Origin: Sulfuritalea sp.
Lineage (GTDB): Bacteria; Pseudomonadota; Gammaproteobacteria; Burkholderiales; Rhodocyclaceae
Length of the DNA: 64,000 bases
Assembly (NCBI GenBank): GCA_016716965.1
Contig: JADJUP010000041.1
Location: 1-64,000 of the forward strand
Reading direction: 5' to 3'
The position numbers and the translations under genes were made by a program. This document shows positions 34,151 through 44,223 of the stretch, piece by piece (positions within the stretch are counted from its first letter, which is position 1; every line of letters starts with the position of its first letter). Under the pieces are notes generated by a model. That model searched no databases, was not told where the DNA came from, and was given only the letters and a program-made list of their open reading frames with translations.

Positions 34151-34459
34151 CGGTCGCTAGCCGCGCAGGGGCGGCTAACGTCAGGATGGGTCGCTAGTGA
34201 TATCGAGCGCAGCGAGCTGATCAGAAGCCTCCCCGTGAGGGGGCGAGGCGGGGTTTCGCACCGCATGCGGTGCGCCGCCGCAGCCGGCTGGCTGTGCAAA
34301 GCCGGCCGTGGGCCGCGAAGCGGATGGGAGGGGCGGGCGTTCAATTCGCCTTTAGTTCTGGCCGTTGCACTTAACGCCGATGAAGCCGGCGTTAGCCTCC
34401 ACTGAAACTTCGTTTTCGCGTGTTTCATCTTCCGCGGGTGGCCCTGGGTGCCATGAGCG
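34151..34459. other. Convergent intergenic region filled by dispersed repeats
   Basis: No gene. Almost the whole space between the mlaF stop and the convergent nnrS stop is occupied by two repeat families (34186-34345 and 34351-34408) and a tail shared with 43516-43560. Confidence 0.7.
34186..34446. repeat. Composite dispersed repeat, copy 2
   Basis: Begins GGTCGCTAGTGATATCGAGC, shared with 43387 (GGTCGCTGGCGATATCGAGC). The middle (34240-34345) is the reverse complement of copy 1 at 30572. A second unit at 34351-34408 carries AACGCCGA ... GCCGGCGTT (inverted arms) and is nearly identical to 52921-52980. It ends in TTTCAT ... GCGGGTGG ... CCATGAGCGTCAG, shared with 43516-43558. Confidence 0.7.
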
Positions 34460-35621
34460 TCAGTGCTCCTTGCCGTCCACCCTGGGCTGCAACAGGAAAG
34501 GGATCAGGCGCCACGCCAGGATGCCGAAACCGGCCAGCCAGCCAGTGGCGGCCAGTGCCAGCCATAGCGCATAGGATGCCGGCAGCAATTGCGGCGCAAG
34601 GACCCGCAGCAGGAAGGCGCCGATCATGATCCACAGCACGGCCCGGTCGGCGGGGTCGAACACCACCTTGCGCCCGGTGTGGCCCTTGGCGATGCGGATC
34701 AGCATCGCGGGAATGATCAGGCCCATCACGCCGAGCCCGAATACGTGCGTGGAAAAGGCGCCGATCCAGTTCGGCGGCGCCGCCACGGCGAGGAATTCGA
34801 CCAGCAGTTGCAGCACGATGGCGGCATAGCCGAGGACCATGATGCCGAGGTCGATCCGGCGCAGTGCAAGGTGCGGGTACCAGAATGCCAGGCGCCCCGC
34901 CAGCAGCAGCGCCAGCGTCAGCGAAAGGCCGGCGGCCAGCGCCGGCGGCATCCAACCGGCGCCGACCAGGACCAGGCCGAGCAGCTTGATGGCGCGATCC
35001 AGCGCGGCATGGCGCAGGATATCGACCTGGTAAATGTTCTTCATGAACTGGGTCAGGGTGCGTTCCAGCATCACCAGGAAGGCGACGCGGAACAAGTCCG
35101 GTGGCCATCGCGATGCCAACCTGGAACTGCGCCGCGTCCAGCATCAGGTGTTTCGCCACCAGGAAGGTGGGCAGGATCAGCAGGAAGAAATAGTTGTCGC
35201 GGTAGCTGTCGTCCTTGCGGTAGCGCACCAGGGTCCACAGCAGCATGGCGACGATGGCGGCGAGGAAACCCGCACTGGACAGGCCGAACAGCCAGCCCGG
35301 CCAGGCGCCGCCCAGCCACATGCCGGCGCGCTCGAACAGCCAGGCGGCGGAGAGGATGACCAGCGGCGCGCCGTGGTAGCCGCGGATACCCACCCAGTTC
35401 TTGGTGGACGTCAGCAGGAAGCCGCCCAGCACCGCCCAGCCGAAGCCGAAGAACATCTCATGGGCATGCCACTGCAGCGCCGCCACCGGCAGCGCGGGTG
35501 CCGGCAGGAGACCGAAATGAATCAGAACCCAGAGCGTGGGCAGGCTCATGCCGGCGAGGCAGGCCAGCGCGAAGAAGGGCCGGAACCCGACCAGCCAGAG
35601 CGGGTGCGCGAGGAGATTCAC
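34460..35621 (-). pseudogene. nnrS: NnrS family haem-copper membrane protein, frameshifted
   Basis: About 386 residues if repaired; a polytopic membrane protein of the NnrS family linked to nitric oxide stress and denitrification. The N-terminal part reads PLWLVGFRPFFALACLAG, WHAHEMFFGFGWAVLGGFLLTSTKNW (metal-binding His pair) down to QVGIAMATGL. At about 35094 one extra base moves the frame; the rest continues LFRVAFLVMLERTL ... HVFGLGVMGLIIPAMLIRIAKGHTGR to the stop at 34460. About 12 membrane segments overall. It starts 6 bp after the diguanylate cyclase stop. The shift may be a sequencing error. Confidence 0.85.
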
Positions 35622-35627
35622 GATCGC

Positions 35628-36764
35628 TCAGGCGGCGGCGCGGACGCAGTTGCGGCCGCCGGCCTTGGCGCGATACAGGGCTTCGTCGGCGCGTCCGAGG
35701 ATGGTGTCCATCGTTCCTTCGCCGGGGACGCTGGTCGCGACGCCGATGCTTACCGTGCAACCCGGTTGCGCGCGCGCCTGCTCGACTCCGGCCCGTATGC
35801 GTTCGGCGACCACCAACGCTTCGTCGAGGACGGTTTCCGGCAGCAGCGCGACGAACTCCTCGCCACCGAAGCGGCCCAGCTTGTCGGGGCGACGCAGCAG
35901 GCCGCCGACCCGTTCGACGAAATCCACCAGCACGCGATCGCCGGCCTGATGTCCATAGGTGTCGTTGACGGCCTTGAAATGGTCGAGGTCCATGATCAGC
36001 AGCGAACTGACCCGGTTCTTGCGTCGGTCGCGCTCGAGCTCCTGGTCGCAGGCATCGAGGAAGGCGCGCCGCGTCAGGGCGCCGGTGAGCGAGTCGTGTC
36101 GCGCCATGTGCTCGAACTCGGCGCGCAGCTTGTCGGTCGCCATCAGTACCACGCCGATGCTCAGCAACAGCAGGCAGAAGGCATAGGTGGTGACGAAATA
36201 GGTTTGCGTCGGCGACAGGATGAACAAAGAGCTGTCGGGCGTGGTGCCGAATGCAGCGACGAAGCGCACCGCCTGCGCCATGGCCTGCACCACCAGGGCC
36301 GCGATGCACAGGTAGCTGGCGAGGCTGCGGATGCCGTGGCGGGCGATGGTCCAGGCGTGGGCCGCGGTGAGCACGAGCATGAGCAGGCTCATCGTCAGCA
36401 CGCGGATCCCGTAATGCGGTTCGACCACGGTGAACCACACCATCACCGGCAGCGAGAAAAGTATCAGTGCCGCCCAGGTTCGCGTCCAGGCCCGCACGGC
36501 AAGGAAGCGCTGGCTGCCTATGTGGAACAGCGCCAGGCCGACGAGCAGCAGCAGGTTGCCGGCGACCACCGAGGCCAGGTCGGGAATCGAGCCGCGCGCG
36601 CCGAGCAGCAGCGTCGACACGAAGATCAGTCCGGTGGCGGACGCCCACTCGCCGAGGCCGACGATCGCCGTCGGGTAGTTGTGGCGCATGACGAACAGCA
36701 CTACCGACATCATGCCGCCCATGACACCGGCGAGCAGGATGACGGTGCGCGGATCGATGCTCAT
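35628..36764 (-). CDS. Membrane-bound diguanylate cyclase (GGDEF)
   Basis: 378 residues. Six or seven hydrophobic segments (about residues 5-200) form a membrane sensor region, followed by a GGDEF domain: HDSLTGALTRRAFLD, LIMDLDHFKAVNDTYGH, and the active-site loop RFGGEEFVALLPE. An inhibitory RxxD upstream of the loop is seen as RRPD. It makes c-di-GMP. The start ATG 36764 overlaps the trmB stop (ATGA). Downstream is nnrS, 6 bp away. Confidence 0.92.
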   Translation of the reverse strand: MSIDPRTVILLAGVMGGMMSVVLFVMRHNYPTAIVGLGEWASATGLIFVSTLLLGARGSIPDLASVVAGNLLLLVGLALFHIGSQRFLAVRAWTRTWAALILFSLPVMVWFTVVEPHYGIRVLTMSLLMLVLTAAHAWTIARHGIRSLASYLCIAALVVQAMAQAVRFVAAFGTTPDSSLFILSPTQTYFVTTYAFCLLLLSIGVVLMATDKLRAEFEHMARHDSLTGALTRRAFLDACDQELERDRRKNRVSSLLIMDLDHFKAVNDTYGHQAGDRVLVDFVERVGGLLRRPDKLGRFGGEEFVALLPETVLDEALVVAERIRAGVEQARAQPGCTVSIGVATSVPGEGTMDTILGRADEALYRAKAGGRNCVRAAA

Positions 36765-37486
36765 CGCATCGAGGCGCGCCGGAAGACGAGGTCCCAGACG
36801 CCGTGGCCGAGCTTCAGTCCGCGGCTTTCGAACTTGGTTTGCGGCCGGTAGGGCGGCCGCGGCGTGAAGCCGTTGGCCATGTTCTGCAGCCGCCGCTCGC
36901 CATTGAGGACCTCCAGCATCTGGTTGGCATAGTCCTCCCAGTCGGTGGCGCAATGCAGGTAGCCGCTGGGCGCGAGGCGGTCGGCCAGCAGCGCGACGAA
37001 TTCGGGCTGGATCAGGCGACGTTTCTGCTGGCGCTTCTTGGGCCAGGGGTCGGGAAAGAAGACGTGGATGCCGGACAGCGACCCGGGCGCGATCATGTCG
37101 CGCACCACCTCGACCGCGTCATGCTGGATCACGCGCAGGTTGGTGATGCCGCGCGTGGAAATTTCCTTCAGCAGGCTGCCGACGCCGGGCGTGTGCACCT
37201 CGATGCCGAGGTAGTCGTTTTGCGGGTGCCGTTCGGCGATGGTGGCCGTGGTTTCCCCCATGCCGCAGCCGATTTCGAGGATGCGGTGGGTGCGGCGGCC
37301 GAATACGGCGTCGAGGTCGAGCGGCGTCGCCTGGTAGGGAATGCCCCAGCGCGGCATGCCTTCCTCGTGGAAGCGGCGTTGCGCTTCGGAGACACGGCCC
37401 TGGCGCAGCACATAGCTACGGATATGACCGTGGCCGGGCGCGGCGGGGTCGTCGGCCGCGGCGGCGGGGTCGTCGATATCGCTCAT
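36761..37486 (-). CDS. trmB: tRNA (guanine-N7-)-methyltransferase
   Basis: 241 residues; methylates G46 of tRNA. SAM-binding ILEIGCGMGETTATIAE, then NYLGIEVHTPG-like sequence (DYLGIEVHTPG), HVFFPDPWPKKRQQKRRLIQ (the family hallmark) and TKFESRGLKLGHGVWDL near the C-terminus. The N-terminal 20 residues are acidic and alanine-rich. It overlaps the genes on both sides by 4 bp. Confidence 0.97.
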   Translation of the reverse strand: MSDIDDPAAAADDPAAPGHGHIRSYVLRQGRVSEAQRRFHEEGMPRWGIPYQATPLDLDAVFGRRTHRILEIGCGMGETTATIAERHPQNDYLGIEVHTPGVGSLLKEISTRGITNLRVIQHDAVEVVRDMIAPGSLSGIHVFFPDPWPKKRQQKRRLIQPEFVALLADRLAPSGYLHCATDWEDYANQMLEVLNGERRLQNMANGFTPRPPYRPQTKFESRGLKLGHGVWDLVFRRASMR

Positions 37487-38049
37487 TCGGCAGGACTTTC
37501 AGAAGTCGGCGCCGGCGGCACGGCGACCGCGATTGGCGCAGGGCCCTCGGGCGCAGGAACGTCCGCCAGCAGGCGCGCGAAATCGTAGCGCGCACCGCTT
37601 ATCGCCTGTGGCAGGGTGGCGCAGGCGTCTTCCAGCGGCACCTTGCCCAGCGCCGGCAGGATGCTGTCATTGAGTCCCAGGGCGCGCGCCAGGTCGGGCC
37701 AGTTGGCCTCGTCGGCCCGTTCGCCGAAATAATAGCGGGACAGGTCGAGCACCAGCACCTCGATGGAGCGGGCCTGTTTCGCATGCCAGCTCGCGTAGGC
37801 ATTTTGGATCGGGGCGGAATGCTGCGGCAGGTCGAGGCAGGCGGCGGCCAGCATGGAAAGCCCGTGCGCCAGGCCGAACAGGCGCTGGCGCAGCAGCACC
37901 TGCGGTTGCTCGAAGGCGTAGCCGTGATGCCGCGGCAGGAGTTCGGCTGTCGCCTGCGTCATCGCCGGCGTCGCTTCGGGCGCGGCATCCGCCGCCAACG
38001 CCGGACCGAACAGCGCGAGGCAAAGCACCGCGGCGGCGAATATCTTCAC
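37483..38049 (-). CDS. Exported protein of unknown function between thiG and trmB
   Basis: 188 residues from GTG 38049, which overlaps the thiG stop (GTGA). A signal peptide (KIFAAAVLCLALFGPALA) predicts a periplasmic protein. The mature part is helical with LSMLAAACLDLPQHSAP, NAYASWHAKQARSIEVLVLDL and YYFGERADEANWPDLARALGL; two cysteines. I recognise no family. The C-terminus AVAVPPAPTSESPAE is encoded by a copy of the dispersed motif and overlaps the trmB start by 4 bp. Confidence 0.8.
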   Translation of the reverse strand: MKIFAAAVLCLALFGPALAADAAPEATPAMTQATAELLPRHHGYAFEQPQVLLRQRLFGLAHGLSMLAAACLDLPQHSAPIQNAYASWHAKQARSIEVLVLDLSRYYFGERADEANWPDLARALGLNDSILPALGKVPLEDACATLPQAISGARYDFARLLADVPAPEGPAPIAVAVPPAPTSESPAE

Positions 38050-38843
38050 GCGCCGGACTGACCGATCATTCCGCCGACCGGAGAACTCGGTGTCGCGGCG
38101 TAGAACTTCTTCGGCATGCGCCCGGCGCGGAACGCCTCGCGGCCTGCTTCGACCGCCTTCTTCATGGCGCCGGCCATCAATACCGGGTCCTTCGCCGCAG
38201 CGATCGCGGTATTCATCAGCACGCCGTCGCAACCCAGTTCCATCGCGATGGCCGCGTCGGACGCGGTGCCGACGCCGGCATCGACGATCACCGGAACTTT
38301 CGATTGCTCGATGATCAGTTTCAGGTTCCACGGATTGAGGATGCCCATGCCGGAGCCGATCAGCGAGGCCAGCGGCATCACCGCGACGACGCCGATGTCT
38401 TCCAGCATGCGCGCCTGGATCGGGTCGTCGGAGCAGTACACCATGACATGGAAGCCGTCCTTGACCAGGGTCGCAGCCGCCTTCAGGGTTTCCGGCATGT
38501 TGGGGAACAGCGTCTGCGGGTCGCCCAGCACTTCGAGCTTGCACAGGGCGTGACCGTCGAGCAGTTCGCGGCCCAGGCGCAGGGTGCGTACCGCGTCGTC
38601 GGCCGTGTAGCAGCCGGCGGTGTTGGGCAGGATGGCGAATTGCGACGGCGGCAGCACTTCCAGCAGTGAGGGCTGGCCGGGTTCCTGGCCGATGTTGGTA
38701 CGGCGGATGGCGACCGTGATGATCTCGGCGCCGGAGGCGTCGATCGCGGCGCGGGTCTGGGCGAAATCCTGGTATTTGCCGGTGCCGACCAGCAGGCGCG
38801 AGCCATAGGCTTTGCCGGCGATGACGAGGGAATCGTTGCTCAT
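38046..38843 (-). CDS. thiG: Thiazole synthase ThiG
   Basis: 265 residues forming the thiazole phosphate of thiamine with ThiS thiocarboxylate. Markers: LLVGTGKYQDF, VTVAIRR-like segment (ITVAIRRTNIG), LPNTAGCYTADDAVRTLRLGREL, KLEVLGDPQTLFPN, PLASLIGSGMGI, and VIVDAGVGTASDAAIAMELG with the catalytic Lys region. Follows thiS by 21 bp. Confidence 0.97.
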   Translation of the reverse strand: MSNDSLVIAGKAYGSRLLVGTGKYQDFAQTRAAIDASGAEIITVAIRRTNIGQEPGQPSLLEVLPPSQFAILPNTAGCYTADDAVRTLRLGRELLDGHALCKLEVLGDPQTLFPNMPETLKAAATLVKDGFHVMVYCSDDPIQARMLEDIGVVAVMPLASLIGSGMGILNPWNLKLIIEQSKVPVIVDAGVGTASDAAIAMELGCDGVLMNTAIAAAKDPVLMAGAMKKAVEAGREAFRAGRMPKKFYAATPSSPVGGMIGQSGA

Positions 38844-38864
38844 GGGTTCGGGTTCCGGAAAATT

Positions 38865-39065
38865 TCAGCCGCCGCCGACGGCGACGACGATTTCGATCTG
38901 GTCGCCGTCGGCGAGCAGGGTGTTGGCATGGCGGCTCTTGGCCACGATTTCGCCGTTGCGCTCCACGGCGACGCGCTTGCCGGCCAGCCCGCGCGCCTCG
39001 AGCAGCGCCGCGACGGAAAGCGGTGCCGCCAGTTGCTGCGCTTCGCCGTTGATGATCAGGTCCAT
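38865..39065 (-). CDS. thiS: Sulfur carrier protein ThiS
   Basis: 66 residues of ubiquitin-like fold ending in the required Gly-Gly (VVAVGGG). The N-terminus is MDLIINGEAQQL and the body includes LLEARGLAGKRVAVERNGEIV. Donates sulfur to ThiG. Located directly upstream of thiG. Confidence 0.95.
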   Translation of the reverse strand: MDLIINGEAQQLAAPLSVAALLEARGLAGKRVAVERNGEIVAKSRHANTLLADGDQIEIVVAVGGG

Positions 39066-39074
39066 TCGTGAATT

Positions 39075-39848
39075 TTACTTCAGCAGGCGGCGCCGGATCA
39101 GCGCCGAGGCGATACCGAAGGCGATCGCGGCGACCGCCAGCAGCGCGGCGACGTGGCCGACAATGCCCGACGGGATCTCGCCGAACAGCAGCGGACGCAC
39201 CAGCGCCACGGCGTGGGTCAGCGGCAGCCATGCGGCCACTGCCTGCACCGCCGGCGGCAACTGGTCGGGCGGGAAGAACACGCCGCACAGCAGCACCATG
39301 GGCGTGATGAACAGCGTGAAGTAGTACATGAAGAAATCGTAGGAGGGCGCCAGCGCGGTGACGATCAGGCCCAGCGCGGCGAAGGCCAGCCCGGTGAGGA
39401 AGATCACCGGCACCGCCCACAGCGCGAGCGGCGAGCCGATCAGGCCCAGCACCCAGATCACCAGCAGGATCGCGATGCCCGACAGCGTGGCCTTGGCCGC
39501 CGCCCACAGCAGTTCGCCGGCCATCACGTCTTCCAGCGTCACCGGCGCGTTCATGATCGCCTCCCAGGTGCGCTGCACGTGCATGCGCGAGAAGGCCGAA
39601 TAGAGCGCTTCGAAGGAGGCCGCATTCATGGTCGACGCGCACACGGTGCCGGCGGCGAGGAAGGCGATGTAGGACACGCCGCCGACCTGCGGCAACAGCC
39701 CGCCGAGGCCGTAGCCGAGGCCGAACAGATAGATCATCGGGTCGGCCAGGTTGCCCAGCAGCGACGGGATCGCCAGCTTCTTCCAGACCAGGAAATTGCG
39801 CCGCCAGACGGCGAAGGCGCGCAGGGAGAGGCGGGGCAGGATGTTCAT
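39075..39848 (-). CDS. ABC-2 type transporter permease (NodJ-like)
   Basis: 257 residues with six membrane segments. Family features: RNFLVWKKLAIPSLLGNLADP, YIAFLAAGTVCASTMNAASFEALY, RTWEAIMNAPVTLEDVMAGELLW and FFSPDQLP-like (FFPPDQLPPAV). NodJ-type permeases pair with NodI ATPases as small exporters of unknown cargo in non-rhizobia. It begins 1 bp after the ATPase stop region. Confidence 0.88.
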   Translation of the reverse strand: MNILPRLSLRAFAVWRRNFLVWKKLAIPSLLGNLADPMIYLFGLGYGLGGLLPQVGGVSYIAFLAAGTVCASTMNAASFEALYSAFSRMHVQRTWEAIMNAPVTLEDVMAGELLWAAAKATLSGIAILLVIWVLGLIGSPLALWAVPVIFLTGLAFAALGLIVTALAPSYDFFMYYFTLFITPMVLLCGVFFPPDQLPPAVQAVAAWLPLTHAVALVRPLLFGEIPSGIVGHVAALLAVAAIAFGIASALIRRRLLK

Positions 39849-39849
39849 G

Positions 39850-40761
<912 letters not shown>

Positions 40762-40947
40762 GGTTGATCCTTGACGCAGCGCATGTTCCTGTTCCTTCGC
40801 CTGAAGGTAAAATTCTAACAGTCTGCCGCCACCCGTCCGCGCCGGCAAACTCGGCGGTGGCGACGACCGTCCGGCTGGCGACGGACGAAAGGGGATGTCG
40901 GTGATCCCCGAATTTGACGAGGTGCTTGCCGGGAGGCGAAGTCGGCG

Positions 40948-42702
40948 ATGTCTGAACTTACTGATCTGGATGGTCTGTTTGCCGACGATGATGACGGTGG
41001 CGGCGAGAGCGCGGCGACCCCGGTCCGGCGCCCCGTCGCGAAGCTCCTGCCCTGCCCCTACGAGTCGCTGTCCTATCTGTTGATCGAGGACTCGCAGACC
41101 ATGCGCGTCTGGTTGCGCAACACTATCGCCAATGCGGGTGGCACCAAGATCGATGTCTCCGACAGCTACCACGACGCGCTCTACCGGATACGGAACCGCG
41201 GCAATTACGACGTGGTGCTGTGCGACTACATCCTCTCCGACACGCGCGACGGGCAGCAACTTCTGGAAGAGGTAAGGCGCCAGAAGCTGCTGCCGCAGTC
41301 GACCATCTGGATCATGATCACCGGCGAGCGCAAGTACGAGCAGGTGTTTTCGGCGGTGGAACTCGCACCCGACGACTACCTGATCAAGCCCATCTCGCCC
41401 GAGCTTCTGCACGAAAGGCTGGGCAAGGCCTGGGACCACCGCCTGGCACTGAAGGGAGCAACCGACCTGTTCGATGCCGGCCGTTTCAGCGATGCGCTGG
41501 AAGTCTGCCGGCGCAGCTCTCGAGACAATCCCCGCCACGCCGCCGGATTCCAGCGCATCGCGGGCGAATGCATGCTGCAGATGGAGCATTACCAGGAAGC
41601 CTACGATCATTTCGAGTCGATCCTGGAGGACCGCCCGATGCTGCCTTGGGCCAAGCTGGGCAAGGCCCGCGCCTTCTTCCACCTCGATCGCTACGACGAG
41701 ACCGCGGCCATCATCGAAGAACTGATCCACGACAACCCGGATTACCTGCACGCCCATGACCTGCTGGCCAAGGTGCACGAACGCAAGGGCGACCTCGAAG
41801 CGACCAAGGCGCTGCTCAAACTGGTGCTGCAGAAGAACCCGAAGTCGCTCCAGCGCCAGCGCGAGATCGCGCGCATCGCGGTGGCCACCGACGATCCGCT
41901 GACGGCGATCGACGCCTACGCGATGATGCACCAGCACGGGCGTGGTTCGAGCTTCATCCGTCCGGGCGACTTCAGCACCTATGCCGGCATGCTGATCAAG
42001 AGCGGCAGCAAGGCCGCACTGGAGCGGCTCGAAGGCCTCGCCGGCAACCTCGCCGATTTCCACAAGAACGACCCTGCCTACGCGCTTTCCGGCAAGACGG
42101 TGTCCTACGCGGCCGCCGTGGCCAAGGGCGACCGCAAGGCCGCCGAGGACGCCTACCAGAAGATGCGCCAGGCGCTGGAGGCGACCGAGTCAGGCGGGCA
42201 CGAGATGGATCGCGAGGAGTCGATGTTCGTACTCGAGGCCGCGGTCGAGATGGGCGACGAGAAGACGGCGTGCCAGATGGCGCAGTCCCTGTACCAGGAC
42301 CACATCGGCAACCAGTCGATCGAGGAACGCATCAAGACCATGATGGCCAGCGGCGGCTGGGAGGCCCATGCGACGCGGATCGCGGAAGGCGCCAGCGAAA
42401 ACCTGCGGAAGATGAACGTCGCCGCCGCGAACATGGCGAAGCATGGCCAGTTGCTCGACGCCGTGGAGGAATTCGCCCGGCTGGCCGAGTCGAACAAGAA
42501 CGTCGCGGTCTACCTCAATGCCGCGACCTGCATCGTCAAGTGCTTCGAGGAAGTCGCCTCGGGCCATCTGGCGATCGATGGCGACACGCGCAAGCGCCTC
42601 AACAACCGGATGCAGGGTTACCTGAATTTCGTCGCCCAGCGCGACGTCGGCAACCATCGCCTGGACCAGATCCGCAAGACCTGGGACGCCACGCCGCACT
42701 AA
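40948..42702 (+). CDS. Response regulator with TPR-repeat output region
   Basis: 584 residues. An acidic leader (residues 1-40) precedes a receiver domain at about 44-165: LIEDSQTMR, the phospho-acceptor in VVLCDYILSD, Thr in MITGER and the Lys in YLIKPISP. The remaining 400 residues form TPR-like helical repeats (FDAGRFSDALEVCRRSSRDNP, YQEAYDHFESILEDRP, RYDETAAIIEELIHDNPDY). No DNA-binding domain, so it should act by protein contacts. No histidine kinase is adjacent. Orthologues occur in other betaproteobacteria without a settled function. Confidence 0.88.
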   Translation: MSELTDLDGLFADDDDGGGESAATPVRRPVAKLLPCPYESLSYLLIEDSQTMRVWLRNTIANAGGTKIDVSDSYHDALYRIRNRGNYDVVLCDYILSDTRDGQQLLEEVRRQKLLPQSTIWIMITGERKYEQVFSAVELAPDDYLIKPISPELLHERLGKAWDHRLALKGATDLFDAGRFSDALEVCRRSSRDNPRHAAGFQRIAGECMLQMEHYQEAYDHFESILEDRPMLPWAKLGKARAFFHLDRYDETAAIIEELIHDNPDYLHAHDLLAKVHERKGDLEATKALLKLVLQKNPKSLQRQREIARIAVATDDPLTAIDAYAMMHQHGRGSSFIRPGDFSTYAGMLIKSGSKAALERLEGLAGNLADFHKNDPAYALSGKTVSYAAAVAKGDRKAAEDAYQKMRQALEATESGGHEMDREESMFVLEAAVEMGDEKTACQMAQSLYQDHIGNQSIEERIKTMMASGGWEAHATRIAEGASENLRKMNVAAANMAKHGQLLDAVEEFARLAESNKNVAVYLNAATCIVKCFEEVASGHLAIDGDTRKRLNNRMQGYLNFVAQRDVGNHRLDQIRKTWDATPH

Positions 42703-42708
42703 CCCGCG

Positions 42709-43365
42709 TCAGTGCCAGGCGCGCTCGATGAGGTTGCGGATGAGGTGCAGGCGGCGGTGGAAGAAGTGGTCGGCGCCGGGAATCACCACCACCGGCAGAT
42801 CCAGCGGAGTAGCCCAGGCCAGCACGTTGGCCAGGCGCACGGTTTCGTCTTCCGAACCGTGGATCACCAGCGTGTCGGGCGCCACTGCCTCGGTTTCGTA
42901 GCGGCGCATGCCTTCGACGAAGCCGGCCGCGGTGCCCACCAGTACCAGCCAGCGCGGCGGATCGCCGGCGGCGGCGAGGCGCTTCGCCAGCCGTGTGGTG
43001 ACATAGGCGCCGAAGGAAAACCCGGCGAGGTAGAGCGGTAGCGGGGCACCGGCAGGGGTCAGCCGGCCGGCGAATCGATCGCGTGCCCAGTCGTGCACCG
43101 CCAGCACGTCGTCGGTCTCGGCGTCGCCGTGGTCGTGCTCGCCTTCGCTGCCGCCGACGCCGCGAAAGCTCGGCCGCAGCGTGATGCAGCCGCGCTCGCG
43201 GAAGGCCCGCGCCAGCGTGGTCACCACCTTGTTGTCGGCAGTGCCGCCGAACAGTGGATGCGGATGGGCGATCAGGGCAATGCCGGTCGGATTCTCGTGG
43301 TCCTCGACGAAGACCTCGATCTTGCCGTCGGGCCCGTCCAGCAGCACGCGTTCGTGGCGCGACAT
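42709..43365 (-). CDS. Alpha/beta hydrolase (dienelactone hydrolase-like)
   Basis: 218 residues. The oxyanion segment is AHPHPLFGGTADNKVV; the nucleophile elbow is GFSFGAYV (G-x-S-x-G), the acid is in VIHGSEDETV and the His in PGADHFFHRR. This matches the short YsgA/CPBP-like alpha/beta hydrolases that carry HPHPxxGG at the N-terminus. Cytosolic; substrate unknown. It converges with the TPR regulator, 6 bp between stop codons. Confidence 0.88.
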   Translation of the reverse strand: MSRHERVLLDGPDGKIEVFVEDHENPTGIALIAHPHPLFGGTADNKVVTTLARAFRERGCITLRPSFRGVGGSEGEHDHGDAETDDVLAVHDWARDRFAGRLTPAGAPLPLYLAGFSFGAYVTTRLAKRLAAAGDPPRWLVLVGTAAGFVEGMRRYETEAVAPDTLVIHGSEDETVRLANVLAWATPLDLPVVVIPGADHFFHRRLHLIRNLIERAWH

Positions 43366-43384
43366 GATCTAGCGAGCAACAGTG

Positions 43385-43558
43385 GAACGGGTCGCTGGCG
43401 ATATCGAGCGCAGCGAGCCATACAGGAACCCCCGCGAGGGCAGGGGGCGGCGGGGGCGCGCGGGAAGGGGCGGGCCGAGTTTGCTCGCCCAACGGCCGGC
43501 AAGGGTGCGCGCGTTTCATGATTTGCGGGTGGTTGTCGAAGCCATGGGCGTCAGTCCA
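43385..43558. repeat. Composite dispersed repeat, copy 3
   Basis: Starts like copy 2 (GGTCGCTGGCGATATCGAGC, then GCAGCGAGC) and ends like it (TTTCATGATTTGCGGGTGG ... CCATGGGCGTCAG). The middle is a different GC-rich inverted repeat. It fills the 185-bp gap between the hydrolase start and the ferredoxin stop. Confidence 0.65.
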
Positions 43559-43862
43559 CCTTGAGCCGTTCGACCACTCGGCCCTTGACCAGGTGCTCGT
43601 CGATGATCTCGTCGATGTCTTCCTGGTCCACGTAGGTGTACCAGACCGCCTCGGGATAGATCACCATTACCGGCCCTTTCTCGCAGCGGTCGAGGCAGCC
43701 CGCCGCGTTGATGCGCACCTTGCCCGGCATCTTGTCGCCGAGCGCCTTGACCTTGTCCTTGGCATAGGCGCGCATGGCGCTGGCGCCGTGGTCGTTGCAG
43801 CAGGCTTCGCCCGCCGCGCGCTGGTTGGTGCAGAAGAAGACGTGGTGCGTGAAGTGGCTCAT
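43551..43862 (-). CDS. Thioredoxin-like [2Fe-2S] ferredoxin
   Basis: 103 residues. The cluster ligands are spread as in thioredoxin-like ferredoxins: CTNQRAAGEACC at the N-terminus and NAAGCLDRCEKGP in the middle, followed by IYPEAVWYTYVDQEDIDEII. A soluble electron carrier of unknown partner. Start ATG 43862. Confidence 0.9.
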   Translation of the reverse strand: MSHFTHHVFFCTNQRAAGEACCNDHGASAMRAYAKDKVKALGDKMPGKVRINAAGCLDRCEKGPVMVIYPEAVWYTYVDQEDIDEIIDEHLVKGRVVERLKVD

Positions 43863-43896
43863 GGTCGCGGGTCAGTCTGGGGACGGAGGACGGATT

Positions 43897-44223
43897 TTAC
43901 CGGGACGGGGCGGGGTACTTGGCAGCGTTCTTGACGATCTTTTCCCGGGCTGCGGCGATCGGGTCGATGTCCAGCACGTCAGCCAGTTCGGTGAGGTAGA
44001 TCAGCACGTCGGCGATTTCGTCGGCGACCGCCGCGCGCTTGTCGGCGGGGAGGGCCAGGCTTTCCTCTGGCGTCGCCCACTGGAAATGCTCGACCAGTTC
44101 CGCCGCCTCGACGCTGAGCGCCATGACGAGATTTTTCGGGGTGTGGAAGCGATGCCAGTCGCGTGCGGCGCAGAAATCCCGCAGCGCATCGCGCAGGGTG
44201 ACGAGGTCAGTAATCGGTGTCAT
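43897..44223 (-). CDS. MazG-like nucleotide pyrophosphohydrolase
   Basis: 108 residues of the all-alpha NTP pyrophosphatase fold, single domain. Metal-binding residues: SVEAAELVEHFQW (E-x-x-E) and VADEIADVLIYL (E-x-x-D). Resembles the dCTPase/RS21-C6 type of house-cleaning enzymes. Starts inside the 3' end of the vanZ-like gene (17-bp overlap). Confidence 0.9.
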   Translation of the reverse strand: MTPITDLVTLRDALRDFCAARDWHRFHTPKNLVMALSVEAAELVEHFQWATPEESLALPADKRAAVADEIADVLIYLTELADVLDIDPIAAAREKIVKNAAKYPAPSR

